Shown: positions 37,183 to 45,743 of the stretch, one piece after another
Layout of the letters: the number at the start of each line of letters is the position of its first letter
Position numbering within the stretch: the first letter of the stretch is position 1
From: Bacillus sp. ZZV12-4809
GTDB taxonomy: Bacteria; Bacillota; Bacilli; Bacillales; Cytobacillaceae
Assembly: GCF_009849585.1 (NCBI RefSeq)
Contig: NZ_VCRN01000026.1
Location: 1-64,000 of the forward strand
Length of the DNA stretch: 64,000 nt
Direction: 5' to 3'
Made by a program: the position numbers and the translations under genes
The notes under the pieces: generated by a model
Seen by the model: the letters and a program-made list of their open reading frames with translations, nothing else
What the model was told of the DNA's origin: nothing
Database searches by the model: none

Positions 37183-37218
37183 AACGCCTGGCACTAAAAA
37201 TTGCCAGGCGTTTTTTCT
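37183..37218. terminator. Bidirectional terminator
   Basis: CGCCTGGCA and TGCCAGGCG form a stem with a T run on the right and an A-rich left flank. It ends the HAD phosphatase gene. Confidence 0.85.
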
Positions 37219-37787
37219 TAATATGGATTTATTATTTTATTAAAATCCCTGTAATGATTCAGATAGTAATCTGCTCCAGGGGCTTCATTCTGAAAAAGGC
37301 AGGTCTTGATGCCAAGTTGTTTTGCCGGCAGAATGTCTATCTCCCTGTCTCCTATTGCTAAATCAACCTTATGCTTTTCATGCAGAAATGCATAAGAAGC
37401 TGTGTGAGGCTTGCGTGGATAGCCATCGTCTCCTGCTACCATATCGGTAAAGTATTTATCTAACTTATGGAAGGTTAATATTGAAAGAACATCATCTCTT
37501 TCCTTGTGAGTCATAATCACATTCTTATCAGCCTGTTTTAATACATGCACCACACCAGGAAAAGGCTTTAGATCATTTGGTCGCAATTGTCTCACATTCA
37601 TCCTGATCGTTTTTATTTGTTCCTCATTTAATTTAAAATGATGGAAAGCATCGCTGAATGAAACTTTTAACTGACAAAAAATCTCTTCATCGGAAACCTT
37701 CTTATCACCCATCACTTCTCTTACGATCGCTGTATAAGCGGGATATGTATCCATTAAAGTGCCATCAAAATCCCAAAGTATATTCAC
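37218..37787 (-). CDS. HAD-family hydrolase (phosphoglycolate phosphatase-like)
   Basis: This HAD phosphatase has 189 residues. Motif I is DFDGTLMDT (residues 6-14), motif II is the Thr in VIMTHK, and motif III is AIGDREIDI near residue 145. The helical cap lies between residues about 15 and 80. It begins at a GTG with GGGGAG upstream. The substrate is not readable; small phosphomonoesters are usual for this group. Confidence 0.85.
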   Translation of the reverse strand: MNILWDFDGTLMDTYPAYTAIVREVMGDKKVSDEEIFCQLKVSFSDAFHHFKLNEEQIKTIRMNVRQLRPNDLKPFPGVVHVLKQADKNVIMTHKERDDVLSILTFHKLDKYFTDMVAGDDGYPRKPHTASYAFLHEKHKVDLAIGDREIDILPAKQLGIKTCLFQNEAPGADYYLNHYRDFNKIINPY

Positions 37788-37981
37788 CAGGCAAAACTCC
37801 CCTCTATATCTCTATTTACCCCCTCATATTAATAATTATACGTCCTGTCAATCTATTAAACTGCTTTTCCATTGTAATTAAATAACTTTGACAAACATAT
37901 GGCACAATGCTAATTTAATAGCTATAAGACAAATAAACATTGCCCTGAGAAAAAGGGTCAATTGTTAAAGGATGAATAAGA

Positions 37982-38215
37982 ATGAACAAAGAAATTATTA
38001 AGTTAATCAGAAAGAGTTATAACATGACACAGCGTGATTTCGCAAGAGTTGTCAGCTGCAGCTTCTCTTTGATAGCTCTGGTTGAGGTGGGTAAGAGAAG
38101 GGTAACAGCTGATCTGGAAAACAAGATCAAAATTGCTTTTGACCTCGATGACCAGCAGATGCAGTCACTTGCTTCCCTTGTTTCAGAAATCAGCAAAGTC
38201 CCCCCTTTTATGTAA
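37982..38215 (+). CDS. XRE-family HTH regulator
   Basis: This 77-residue protein has a Cro/CI HTH at about residues 5-55 (MTQRDFARVVSCSFSLIALVEVG). It has no extra domain. AAAGGATGAATAAG precedes the ATG. It stands alone and its targets are unknown. Confidence 0.82.
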   Translation: MNKEIIKLIRKSYNMTQRDFARVVSCSFSLIALVEVGKRRVTADLENKIKIAFDLDDQQMQSLASLVSEISKVPPFM

Positions 38216-38369
38216 ACAGCGGCGGCAGTTATAAAACCTAACCTTCTAAGTTAATACCAACCACAAAGCAGCAGCCACCAATTAAAATGGGCATTTGCCG
38301 TGTCTCTCCGCCCATTAATGCATACATTATATGGAGTTATTGGATTTTTGCATAAAAGGAGAGTGCCCA

Positions 38370-38702
38370 ATGTACCCATATGGCTATTATCAAGGTTATC
38401 TTCCGCAGCCAGCAGCCCACTTCACCCCTGAATATGAAATTCAGCATTACGAACAATATGATACTGATAGACAGCCACAGCAGCTCGAAAGAAGGGTTAC
38501 TGCGCTGGAAAGGCAAAATCAGGATCAATCCAGAGAGATTACCCGCCTTAACAGGCAGCTGGTCAATTTGACTGACCAGGTTAGAATGTTAAACCAGACT
38601 GTTGACCGCCATACACGAAGGCTTAATCGCTTAAACCAAAGACTAAGAACTGTTGAGAATAGACTTAACATCCCTTTTACTCCATTTGACGGGGAATTCT
38701 AA
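38370..38702 (+). CDS. Coiled-coil protein, possibly spore-associated
   Basis: The 110-residue protein starts at the ATG at 38370 behind AAAGGAGAG. The N terminus is Tyr/Pro-rich ([15 protein letters not shown]), followed by a Gln/Arg/Leu coiled coil (about 38-100; [20 protein letters not shown]). Such Tyr-rich leaders are common in Bacillus coat proteins, but the link is only suggestive. Confidence 0.7.
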   Translation: MYPYGYYQGYLPQPAAHFTPEYEIQHYEQYDTDRQPQQLERRVTALERQNQDQSREITRLNRQLVNLTDQVRMLNQTVDRHTRRLNRLNQRLRTVENRLNIPFTPFDGEF

Positions 38703-38741
38703 GAGAGTCTCTTGCCCCGAGCATCAAGAATGCCAAATTCA

Positions 38742-38772
38742 CCCCAATCTCATATTGATTGGGGCTTTAATT
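38742..38772 (+). terminator. Terminator of the coiled-coil gene
   Basis: CCCCAATC and GATTGGGG form the stem around TCATATT, followed by a T-rich flank. Confidence 0.75.
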
Positions 38773-38960
38773 TGTTTAATAAGATTTAATCGCAGTGTTT
38801 TTGTGACTTTCAGGATTAGAAGTTTGTACAGTGCTGCAGAACTCTAGGAAGGCTGAGCCGAAAACACTCCAGGTTCTGACTTTATCTGCCTTAATCACTG
38901 CAGTTCTGTACGAAGTTTAGCTCTGCTGACTTCATCTTCATCCGATCAAAGCCGCCTTTT

Positions 38961-39689
38961 TCACTTTAATCTAGCGAGGCGCTCATACACTTCTTTTAAA
39001 TTTGAGCACCCTATTTTATGGATTTCCTCGATCAGGCAGCACCAAAGGAGAGCAGTCAGCTTTGCATCACCCAGAGCATGATGACGATCCTTCACAGGAA
39101 TGTTATAAAATTCACACATATCTTCTAATTTCCATACTACTTTATGACGATCAGTTATCCTATAAAGGAAAGAAGTATCTAATATCCTGTGCTTGAATGG
39201 CGTGCGAAAAAGCTTCCAGCTGCTGTGCTGCATAAAGCTTTTTTCGTGGTTCGCATGATGGGCAACAAGCGGCAACCCCTTTACAAATTCAAGAAAGCTA
39301 ATGAATACCTCTGAGAGGGGTGGAGCACTTTCTAATTCAGTCTCTGATAAATTTGTCAGCTCCTTTATTTCACTAGGAAGAGGCTTATCAAACTGAACAA
39401 GTGAATAAAAACTGTCGTCACTGACTTTCCCGCTGATAATTTTAACTGCACCAATCGAAATAATTTGATCACCTTTATCCGGATAAAATCCAGTCGTCTC
39501 AATATCAAAGACAGCCACATTCAAATTTCCTAAGGAAACAGACATTGAATCAGCATTCTGCAGCTCCCTCTGCATTTGCCTGATGAATGCTACATGATTC
39601 GGATTTTGACCATTTATTCCACCTAACATACTAGTCTGAAGTTTGCCCTGAATACCTCTGACAAATTGGACAAAAGGATTGAATCTCAT
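38961..39689 (-). CDS. DnaQ-like 3'-5' exonuclease
   Basis: This 242-residue protein carries a DEDDh exonuclease domain: VFDIETTGF (motif I, about 59-67), a motif II region near LPLVAHHANHEKSF and the motif III HALGDAKLT near residue 205. It degrades DNA or RNA from the 3' end. Its start overlaps the stop of the upstream nucleotidyltransferase as TAATG, so the two are translated together. This exonuclease-DUF294 pairing recurs in bacteria. Confidence 0.87.
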   Translation of the reverse strand: MRFNPFVQFVRGIQGKLQTSMLGGINGQNPNHVAFIRQMQRELQNADSMSVSLGNLNVAVFDIETTGFYPDKGDQIISIGAVKIISGKVSDDSFYSLVQFDKPLPSEIKELTNLSETELESAPPLSEVFISFLEFVKGLPLVAHHANHEKSFMQHSSWKLFRTPFKHRILDTSFLYRITDRHKVVWKLEDMCEFYNIPVKDRHHALGDAKLTALLWCCLIEEIHKIGCSNLKEVYERLARLK

Positions 39690-40669
39690 TAGCCTGCACC
39701 CTTTTTAATGGACTTAATCACAAAGAGATGTAGTTTTTTGGCATCCTTTAAGATATCTTTCAGTATATTTCGTTCTGATATTGTTAAAGTTTTAGGCTGA
39801 ATATAGTGAGTATCTTCATAAGAATCTGACTGCCTGTATGAGTGAAGCCTCCATTTTAACAACACAGCAAAATTCTTTTGATATTTCCACATTCCCTCAT
39901 AACCATTAATTTTCATAATCTTATTCAGTCGGGCAATCGTTGATGTGTCCTGGATTCCTTCCTTCAGAGCAAGAATTCTCACTGCATTTACATAAGGAAT
40001 AAATGCAGAATATTTTAGATCCAGTTCCCCTTGATGCCTTCCCTTTTCTTCTGCCAGAAGCTGGCCAAATGGACCAACTGATTTTTTTATATGCATGCTG
40101 GTCTCTACCATTCTGGTCAGCAGATGCGGGCTTTTTTGAAAATTCTCGTAAATTAAGGATTTCAATTCAGCAATATACTTTTCCTCGCCTGCCAGCACTC
40201 TGCTGTCATAAAAAATATGAAGATTTCTCATCGTCTGGAGACTCCCCTCATGCATCCATGAAAGGATTTGTTCTTTCCATTGAGAAAGCGATTTGCACCA
40301 TAGCGGATTAGAACTCATGACATTTCCTTGGCAATATGGATAGCCCACTGTCTGTAAACCTTTTGAAATTTCCTCCCCAAGCTCTAAAAAATATGCTTCC
40401 GCTTCAGGAGCCGCGGGTTCATACACCAATCCATGATCCTGGTCACTCAGAAAGCCCAGCTCCCTTCTCCCTGAGCTCCCCATTGTGAACCAGGCAAATT
40501 TCCACGAGAATGGTCTTTCAGTTTTGATCCTCTTCAGCGCTATACGGATAACAGACTTCATGATTGTGTCGTGAAATTCATTCAGCGCACTAACATTTGA
40601 CCAGTATGTTAAAATCCGTTCCTCTTTCCACTCTTTTAGGGATTGGTAAGAATTCAATGATGCTTCCAT
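39689..40669 (-). CDS. DUF294 nucleotidyltransferase-like protein
   Basis: The 326-residue protein has a nucleotidyltransferase fold: GSSGRRELGFLSDQDHGLVY holds the metal-binding acidic pair, and a DUF294 substrate-binding helical domain fills the C-terminal half. Family members often carry CBS domains; this one lacks them. The activity is unproven. It is coupled to the exonuclease downstream. Confidence 0.85.
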   Translation of the reverse strand: MEASLNSYQSLKEWKEERILTYWSNVSALNEFHDTIMKSVIRIALKRIKTERPFSWKFAWFTMGSSGRRELGFLSDQDHGLVYEPAAPEAEAYFLELGEEISKGLQTVGYPYCQGNVMSSNPLWCKSLSQWKEQILSWMHEGSLQTMRNLHIFYDSRVLAGEEKYIAELKSLIYENFQKSPHLLTRMVETSMHIKKSVGPFGQLLAEEKGRHQGELDLKYSAFIPYVNAVRILALKEGIQDTSTIARLNKIMKINGYEGMWKYQKNFAVLLKWRLHSYRQSDSYEDTHYIQPKTLTISERNILKDILKDAKKLHLFVIKSIKKGAG

Positions 40670-40702
40670 CGAGGCACTTCCTTTAAGAAAGCTCGAGCCT
40701 TC

Positions 40703-41971
40703 TTACGAGCTTAACTTTTTGTTTTCATCAGCCATGAAGACTTCGGGATACCCATAGCTTCCATGTTCACTTAAATCCAACCCCATAATTTCTTCTTCTT
40801 CTGTTACCCGAAGTCCTCCCAATACTTTCTTGGCAGCTGCCAAAATAATAAAGGATGCAGCAAAAGCATAGAGACCGGATACAGCAACACCCATGAACTG
40901 AACTCCCAGCTGTTCAAATCCTCCCCCATAAAATAATCCAGGCTTTCCGACTGCTGCCAATTCTGGTGTTGCAAAGAAACCAGTGGATAATGTTCCCCAA
41001 ACCCCAGCTGCACCATGAACAGAAAGCGCAAATATGGGATCATCGATTTTTCTCTTTTCAAAGAAACGAACACTGTAAAATACCAGGATTCCCGCTACAA
41101 ACCCTATGACAGCCGCCGCCCATGTATCCACAAATGCACAGGAAGCTGTAATAGCGACCAGACCTGCAAGAGCACCATTGAGCATTGTCGGCACATCGGA
41201 TTTTCCCATAACCACCCATGAAATAATCAATGCCGATACTGCACCTGCTCCAGCGGCAAGATTTGTGTTAAGAGCGACAAATCCAAAGAAACCATCTTCC
41301 ACAGTCAATGTACTGCCAGCGTTGAACCCGAACCAGCCGACCCACAGGATCAGAACACCCAGAGCTGTATATACTTGGTTATGACCATAGATATTGTTAG
41401 CGGAACCATCTTTATTAAATTTTCCAATTCGGGGCTTAAGCAAGATAGTAGCTGCCAAGGCTGCCATAGCACCTGTTAAGTGTACAACTGTGGAACCCGC
41501 AAAGTCCTGCTTGCCATGTTCTGCAAGCCATCCTCCTCCCCAAATCCAATGTGCTACGACAGGATAAACAATGGCGGAAAATAGTACGGTGAAGATAAGG
41601 TAAACAGATAGTTTTGCGCGTTCAGCAAATCCGCCAAGCGCAATTGTGATGGCAATACCGGCAAATGCCAGCTGAAATACGAAGAAAACTGAAGAAGATA
41701 ACCCCATTCCTTCAAGTTCAGCACCTGAGTAGAAGAAATTTGAAAGCCCAACCATGATATTTGCATTATCGCCAAATATGAAGCCAAAGCCCACCGCCCA
41801 AAACAGCAATGATGATAAACCAAAAGTAAAAATTGTTTTTCCTGCGATGTGCCCAGCGTTTTTCATTCTGGTTGAACCGGCTTCGAGCATAATAAATCCG
41901 CCAAGCATAAAAATAACTAAAATAGCTCCCAGCATAACCCATAGACTGTTCATTAAAAATATGGCGTCCAT
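40703..41971 (-). CDS. amt: Ammonium transporter
   Basis: This 422-residue Amt/NrgA-type channel has about 11 membrane helices. Typical blocks are GGFIMLEAGSTRMKNAGHIAGK, DFAGSTVVHLTGAMAAL, WVGWFGFNAGS and SVHGAAGVWGTLSTG, with the twin His of the pore. It imports ammonium under nitrogen limitation. No PII (glnK/nrgB) gene follows, unlike the Bacillus subtilis nrgAB operon. Two TnrA-type boxes lie upstream. Confidence 0.93.
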   Translation of the reverse strand: MDAIFLMNSLWVMLGAILVIFMLGGFIMLEAGSTRMKNAGHIAGKTIFTFGLSSLLFWAVGFGFIFGDNANIMVGLSNFFYSGAELEGMGLSSSVFFVFQLAFAGIAITIALGGFAERAKLSVYLIFTVLFSAIVYPVVAHWIWGGGWLAEHGKQDFAGSTVVHLTGAMAALAATILLKPRIGKFNKDGSANNIYGHNQVYTALGVLILWVGWFGFNAGSTLTVEDGFFGFVALNTNLAAGAGAVSALIISWVVMGKSDVPTMLNGALAGLVAITASCAFVDTWAAAVIGFVAGILVFYSVRFFEKRKIDDPIFALSVHGAAGVWGTLSTGFFATPELAAVGKPGLFYGGGFEQLGVQFMGVAVSGLYAFAASFIILAAAKKVLGGLRVTEEEEIMGLDLSEHGSYGYPEVFMADENKKLSS

Positions 41972-41997
41972 TTGTTATTCCCCCTGATTTTTATTTT

Positions 41998-42041
41998 GAT
42001 GTTAGATAATATCGATATCTTATGTCATATTATCTAACATC
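41998..42041 (-). promoter_or_regulatory. Palindrome with TnrA-type box (amt)
   Basis: Perfect 13-bp arms TGTTAGATAATAT (42000-42012) and ATATTATCTAACA (42027-42039) flank a 14-nt centre. Within it TGTCATATTATCTAACA (42023-42039) matches the TnrA consensus TGTNANAWWWTMTNACA at every fixed position. It is about 50 bp upstream of the amt start. Confidence 0.8.
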
Positions 42042-42113
42042 AATTTATTTAATCTTTATTTTACTCAGTTTTCAGCAGAAGTCAATCTATTTTTTGAAAA
42101 TTTATAATTTTTA

Positions 42114-42130
42114 TGTAAGATAATCTTACA
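42114..42130 (-). promoter_or_regulatory. Second TnrA-type box (amt)
   Basis: TGTAAGATAATCTTACA matches the TnrA/GlnR consensus at all fixed positions and is nearly a perfect palindrome. It lies 143 bp upstream of amt and 107 bp upstream of the divergent SASP gene. Confidence 0.82.
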
Positions 42131-42236
42131 TAAAGGTTTCTATTGGCAATTTTATTGTTGCATCTGTCTTTACTTAATCGGTTAAGTTAAAAACGAGCAT
42201 ACTATTTGCTCAAATAATCGTCGGGAGTGATGTATC

Positions 42237-42431
42237 ATGGCAAGAAACAAACTATTGGTACCCGGTGCAGGAAATGTATTGGATCAAATGAAGCAGGAAA
42301 TAGCCAATGAGTTTGGAGTTCAGCTTGGTGCTGATACGACCGCACGAGCAAACGGTTCTGTCGGCGGGGAAATGACAAAACGCCTTGTTGCAATGGCAGA
42401 GCAGCAGCTTAAAAACCAGCAAAATCAGTAA
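42237..42431 (+). CDS. Alpha/beta-type small acid-soluble spore protein
   Basis: This 64-residue DNA-binding spore protein has the invariant blocks [22 protein letters not shown] (with the germination-protease cleavage site) and [21 protein letters not shown]. It saturates and protects spore DNA. A SigG-like -10 CATACTA lies at 42198-42204. GGGAGTGA precedes the ATG. It proves the organism forms endospores. Confidence 0.95.
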   Translation: MARNKLLVPGAGNVLDQMKQEIANEFGVQLGADTTARANGSVGGEMTKRLVAMAEQQLKNQQNQ

Positions 42432-42447
42432 TAATGTTTGCTGGGCA

Positions 42448-42475
42448 ACCGGTCCTGAAAAGGACCGGTCTTTCA
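42448..42475 (+). terminator. SASP terminator
   Basis: ACCGGTCC TGAAAA GGACCGGT is a perfect stem followed by CTTTC. Confidence 0.75.
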
Positions 42476-42508
42476 CTATACGTACACTTACCTAACGGAG
42501 GCAGACCT

Positions 42509-42634
42509 ATGACCAACAAAAATGACAACCGCGAAAGAAAAAACAAATATCCCAACAATAAAAAACAGGATGCTGAGTTCTCAAGAGACGCAGATATCAG
42601 AAGTGAAATTACGAAAAAAGATCTCCAAAAATAA
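42509..42634 (+). CDS. Small hydrophilic protein (41 aa)
   Basis: The ORF begins behind GGAGG and encodes 41 residues rich in Lys, Asn, Asp and Arg (MTNKNDNRERKNKYPNNKKQ first). It resembles other small basic Bacillus proteins expressed in sporulation, but I do not recognise the family. It is followed by a strong terminator. Confidence 0.65.
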   Translation: MTNKNDNRERKNKYPNNKKQDAEFSRDADIRSEITKKDLQK

Positions 42635-42636
42635 AC

Positions 42637-42687
42637 TGAAGCAAAACAAAAAGGCATGTCACCTGACTGCCTTTTTTTGTTTTGCTA
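42637..42687. terminator. Bidirectional terminator
   Basis: AGCAAAACAAAAAGGCA and TGCCTTTTTTTGTTTTGCT are complementary over about 17 bp around a short loop. It separates the small-protein gene from the convergent ctaA. Confidence 0.85.
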
Positions 42688-43596
42688 TCATCCATAATAA
42701 TGATTGTTGCTTTTTTCCCCTTGTCTGCAGATCCTGCCGAAAGAGGAGGCAAACACCCACGCCTCACAAATAATTGCAAATAAGGCAGTTCCAAAAGCAA
42801 GATGGAGAACAGCCCAGGATATTTCAATATAACTGATAATCGTCAATACTCCGACAATAATTTGACTTAAGACCAGTACGGATGCAGCCATAAGCCGATT
42901 CTGCAATCCAGCCTCCCATTTACTCTTTATTGAAATATATGTAAGAATAAATATATAAAAGGCCAAAATCCCCGCAAGCAGCCTGTGTCCGGTCTGTATC
43001 ATTTCGGGATAGGTTTCTGGCAAAATGCCATATGCACATTCCAGCCAACTGCACGCTAATCCGAATGTTTGGTGCTTAATATAAGCACCAAGAAATAAAG
43101 TAAGAAGGAGCAACACAAGCAGGATTTTAAATTTGTTTCGAATACTCTGGTCGTTTCTTGTTTTAGTCCGAGATGTCTGTTCACCAGCACGTCTCCATAT
43201 CCAGATTAGCAAAGCAAGAAAAGCCATTGCAACCAGAAGGTGAACAGACACAATGATAGCCGGCAAGTCTAACCAAACCACAGCTGCTCCAAGTAAAATT
43301 TGAATTATTAAAAGAAGCATCAGCGCCTTAGAAACACCGCCAAGTTCCCGTTCCTGGTTTGATTTTTGAATGCTAAGGTATAATACAGCTGTCATTATTG
43401 CAAGTACTGCACCTACAATTCTGTGAGCAAATTCAATTAAGGTATCTCCTTCTAATACCGGAATCATAAGCCCATTGCATAAAGGCCATTCCGGCCCGCA
43501 CCCCATGCCAGATTCCGAAGATGCCACATACCCGCCAAATACAATTAAAATATAGGTAAGGATAATTGTTAAGAACGCCAGCCGCTTCACCTTCAT
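42688..43596 (-). CDS. ctaA: Heme A synthase
   Basis: This 302-residue membrane enzyme oxidises heme O to heme A for cytochrome oxidase. It has eight predicted helices, heme-ligand His residues in EFAHRIVGAVL, VHLLVAM, TGHRLLAG and VLHLAFG, and the two loop Cys pairs (CGPEWPLC and CSWLEC). The ATG at 43596 follows AAAGGGGTG. It stands alone here, with no other cta gene in reach. Confidence 0.92.
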   Translation of the reverse strand: MKVKRLAFLTIILTYILIVFGGYVASSESGMGCGPEWPLCNGLMIPVLEGDTLIEFAHRIVGAVLAIMTAVLYLSIQKSNQERELGGVSKALMLLLIIQILLGAAVVWLDLPAIIVSVHLLVAMAFLALLIWIWRRAGEQTSRTKTRNDQSIRNKFKILLVLLLLTLFLGAYIKHQTFGLACSWLECAYGILPETYPEMIQTGHRLLAGILAFYIFILTYISIKSKWEAGLQNRLMAASVLVLSQIIVGVLTIISYIEISWAVLHLAFGTALFAIICEAWVFASSFGRICRQGEKSNNHYYG

Positions 43597-43713
43597 ACTA
43601 CACACCCCTTTGTATCGCAAAATTTAGAAAGTTACATTCAGTTTATCAAAACCCGGACAAACCCTCGGTGATATGTGTCACAATATAGGTAAAATAGGGA
43701 ATCAAGATGCAAA

Positions 43714-43752
43714 TCCCAAAATAAAAACGCCAGAGTTCCCTCTGGCGCAGCA
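43714..43752 (-). terminator. Terminator of the racemase operon
   Basis: CGCCAGAG GGAA CTCTGGCG on the minus strand is followed by five T. Confidence 0.85.
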
Positions 43753-43761
43753 TGGCTTATT

Positions 43762-44874
43762 TTATGATTTTGAGAAAGTCCGGCTATATAATGTTACATC
43801 CTCAATTTTAGAACGATCAGGCTCATACCCTATTCCCGGCCCCTGCGGCACTAAAATAAAACCATTTTCCATAGTGACTTCAGGTTCAATTATATCTTCT
43901 TTCCAATAATGGGAAGACGGGGCTGTATCACCAGGAAGCGTAAAATTAGATAGTGAAGTAATGGCAATATTGTGCGCACGACCTATTCCAGCTTCAAGCA
44001 TTCCTCCACACCACATCGGAACGTTATGATTTCTGCAAAGGTCATGAATTTTCCTTGACTCTGTAAGCCCGCCAACCCGGCCAATTTTCAAATTTATGAT
44101 TCTGCAGCTTCCAAGCTCAATCGCCTTTCTGGCATCCTCAAATGTATGTATGCTTTCATCAAGGCAAATTGGTGTTTCCAAATGACTTTGAAGCTTGGCA
44201 TGATCGATAATATCGTCATGATCCAAAGGCTGTTCAATCATCATTAGATTAAAATCGTCCATCTTCTGAAGGTGGCCAATATCATTAAGCGTATAGGCGC
44301 AATTAGCATCAGCCATAAGCTTAATATCAGGAAACTGGCGACGGATTGATTTTAAGATTTGCACATCCCACCCTGGCTTAATTTTTACTTTAATCCGCTT
44401 AAAGCCATCGTTTAGATATCCTTCAATTTGATTAAGCATTTTTATTTCCGACTCCTGTATACCGACACTAACGCCCACTTCTATTTTTTCCTTTTCTCCG
44501 CCCAGAGCTTTTGAGAGCGAGACCCCTTTCTCCCTGGCATAAAGGTCCCAGACAGCACACTCCAGCGCTGCTTTGGCATTAAAATTTCCCCTGATTGGCC
44601 TGAAAGCCTCTGAAACATCATCAGGGTGCCGAATGTCTGATGCAAAAAGGATCGGTATTAAATGATCACTCATCATATGCCAATTAGTTTTTACTGTTTC
44701 TTCATTGTAAATGGGCTCCATTATGGAAACCGACTCTGACCATCCTGATTGCCCGCTTTTTGATTTTGCTTCTACCAGAATAAAGTCCTTATCCACTTCT
44801 GTTCCGACACTTGTCGTAAACGGATTCAGCAGCTCCATTTTCACGTGCCTTAAAACGATGCTTTTAATTTCCAT
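43762..44874 (-). CDS. o-Succinylbenzoate synthase / N-acylamino acid racemase family protein
   Basis: This enolase-superfamily enzyme has 370 residues. The capping domain starts [14 protein letters not shown]. The barrel contains the KxK pair in [11 protein letters not shown] (about residue 165), metal ligands in MADANCAYT (Asp), MIEQPL (Glu) and CLDESI (Asp), and the second Lys in [10 protein letters not shown]. The family covers OSBS (menaquinone) and N-succinylamino acid racemase (NSAR). There is no men gene nearby, and a GNAT gene lies 18 bp upstream, so NSAR activity fits better than OSBS (inference). Confidence 0.85.
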   Translation of the reverse strand: MEIKSIVLRHVKMELLNPFTTSVGTEVDKDFILVEAKSKSGQSGWSESVSIMEPIYNEETVKTNWHMMSDHLIPILFASDIRHPDDVSEAFRPIRGNFNAKAALECAVWDLYAREKGVSLSKALGGEKEKIEVGVSVGIQESEIKMLNQIEGYLNDGFKRIKVKIKPGWDVQILKSIRRQFPDIKLMADANCAYTLNDIGHLQKMDDFNLMMIEQPLDHDDIIDHAKLQSHLETPICLDESIHTFEDARKAIELGSCRIINLKIGRVGGLTESRKIHDLCRNHNVPMWCGGMLEAGIGRAHNIAITSLSNFTLPGDTAPSSHYWKEDIIEPEVTMENGFILVPQGPGIGYEPDRSKIEDVTLYSRTFSKS

Positions 44875-44892
44875 ATTCCCATTCTCCCGGCA

Positions 44893-45699
44893 TTATCTCT
44901 TTTCCAAGAGATATAAGTATTGGTTTTTCGCATCTGCGTCCTTTATAAGATCTGTCGCAATCCAGCCTTTGCTTAGATACTGAACAAACGCTTCTTTCGT
45001 ACTTTTTCTCCATTTCAAAGCCAATTCAATATCCCGCTTTTTAATATCCTGAAAATTCCCAGGAACCGGAATGTAAACCTTTTCATTTCTACAGTTCAAA
45101 TTTACGCTTACAGGGACTCTGAAACCATCAGCGACCTCTGTTTCTATTGCCCTTGGCAGAACCTCATCAGGTCTTTGGCGCACGGGAAACACGTCTTGTA
45201 TTCGCCACTCCACCAGAAATCTGTCAGACGGTATTCCGGCATTCATCTGGTCCGACATTTCACCGTAAGCATTCTCCATATAATGAGTGCATACAGCACC
45301 GAGCTTATGGAGATTAAGATTGGCATTTACGGTTTCAAGAGGATCGTATGTCCAGGAAATGAGATCATAACCTTTTTCAATCGCTGTCTGTTTTTGAGCA
45401 TTTTTTAGCTTTTCTCCAATTCCAAACGCCCGGTACTTCTGATGAATTCCAAGGCTGTGGGAGCAAAGATATACCTTTGTGCCGTCAAAGCCGGGAAAGC
45501 TGTATTGAAAACCAATCAGCTCCTCTCCAATAAACGCGCCTAACACAAACCCGCCATTTTTTACCGTCGCCACTGTATGATTAACCGGCACAGCTTCTTC
45601 TACACTCCATATTCTTGCTTCAAGTTCGTATACCGCTTCAAGGTCCTTAACTGTGTGAAGGTTTTTAATGACCAGTGATGTTAATGCCTCTTGCTTCAT
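44893..45699 (-). CDS. GNAT-family N-acyltransferase (COG3375 type)
   Basis: The 268-residue protein has a GNAT domain in its first half, with the acetyl-CoA loop near HSLGIHQKYRAFGIGEKLK. The C-terminal half is the COG3375 extension (VNLNCRNEKVYIPVPGNFQD). Related Geobacillus proteins next to NSAR succinylate D-amino acids (family knowledge recalled, not verified). It lies between the YjiH membrane protein and the racemase in one operon. Confidence 0.82.
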   Translation of the reverse strand: MKQEALTSLVIKNLHTVKDLEAVYELEARIWSVEEAVPVNHTVATVKNGGFVLGAFIGEELIGFQYSFPGFDGTKVYLCSHSLGIHQKYRAFGIGEKLKNAQKQTAIEKGYDLISWTYDPLETVNANLNLHKLGAVCTHYMENAYGEMSDQMNAGIPSDRFLVEWRIQDVFPVRQRPDEVLPRAIETEVADGFRVPVSVNLNCRNEKVYIPVPGNFQDIKKRDIELALKWRKSTKEAFVQYLSKGWIATDLIKDADAKNQYLYLLEKR

Positions 45700-45743
45700 A
45701 ACCTTCCCCTTTCCTGGAAAACCGATAAAATTGAGTTAATTAC

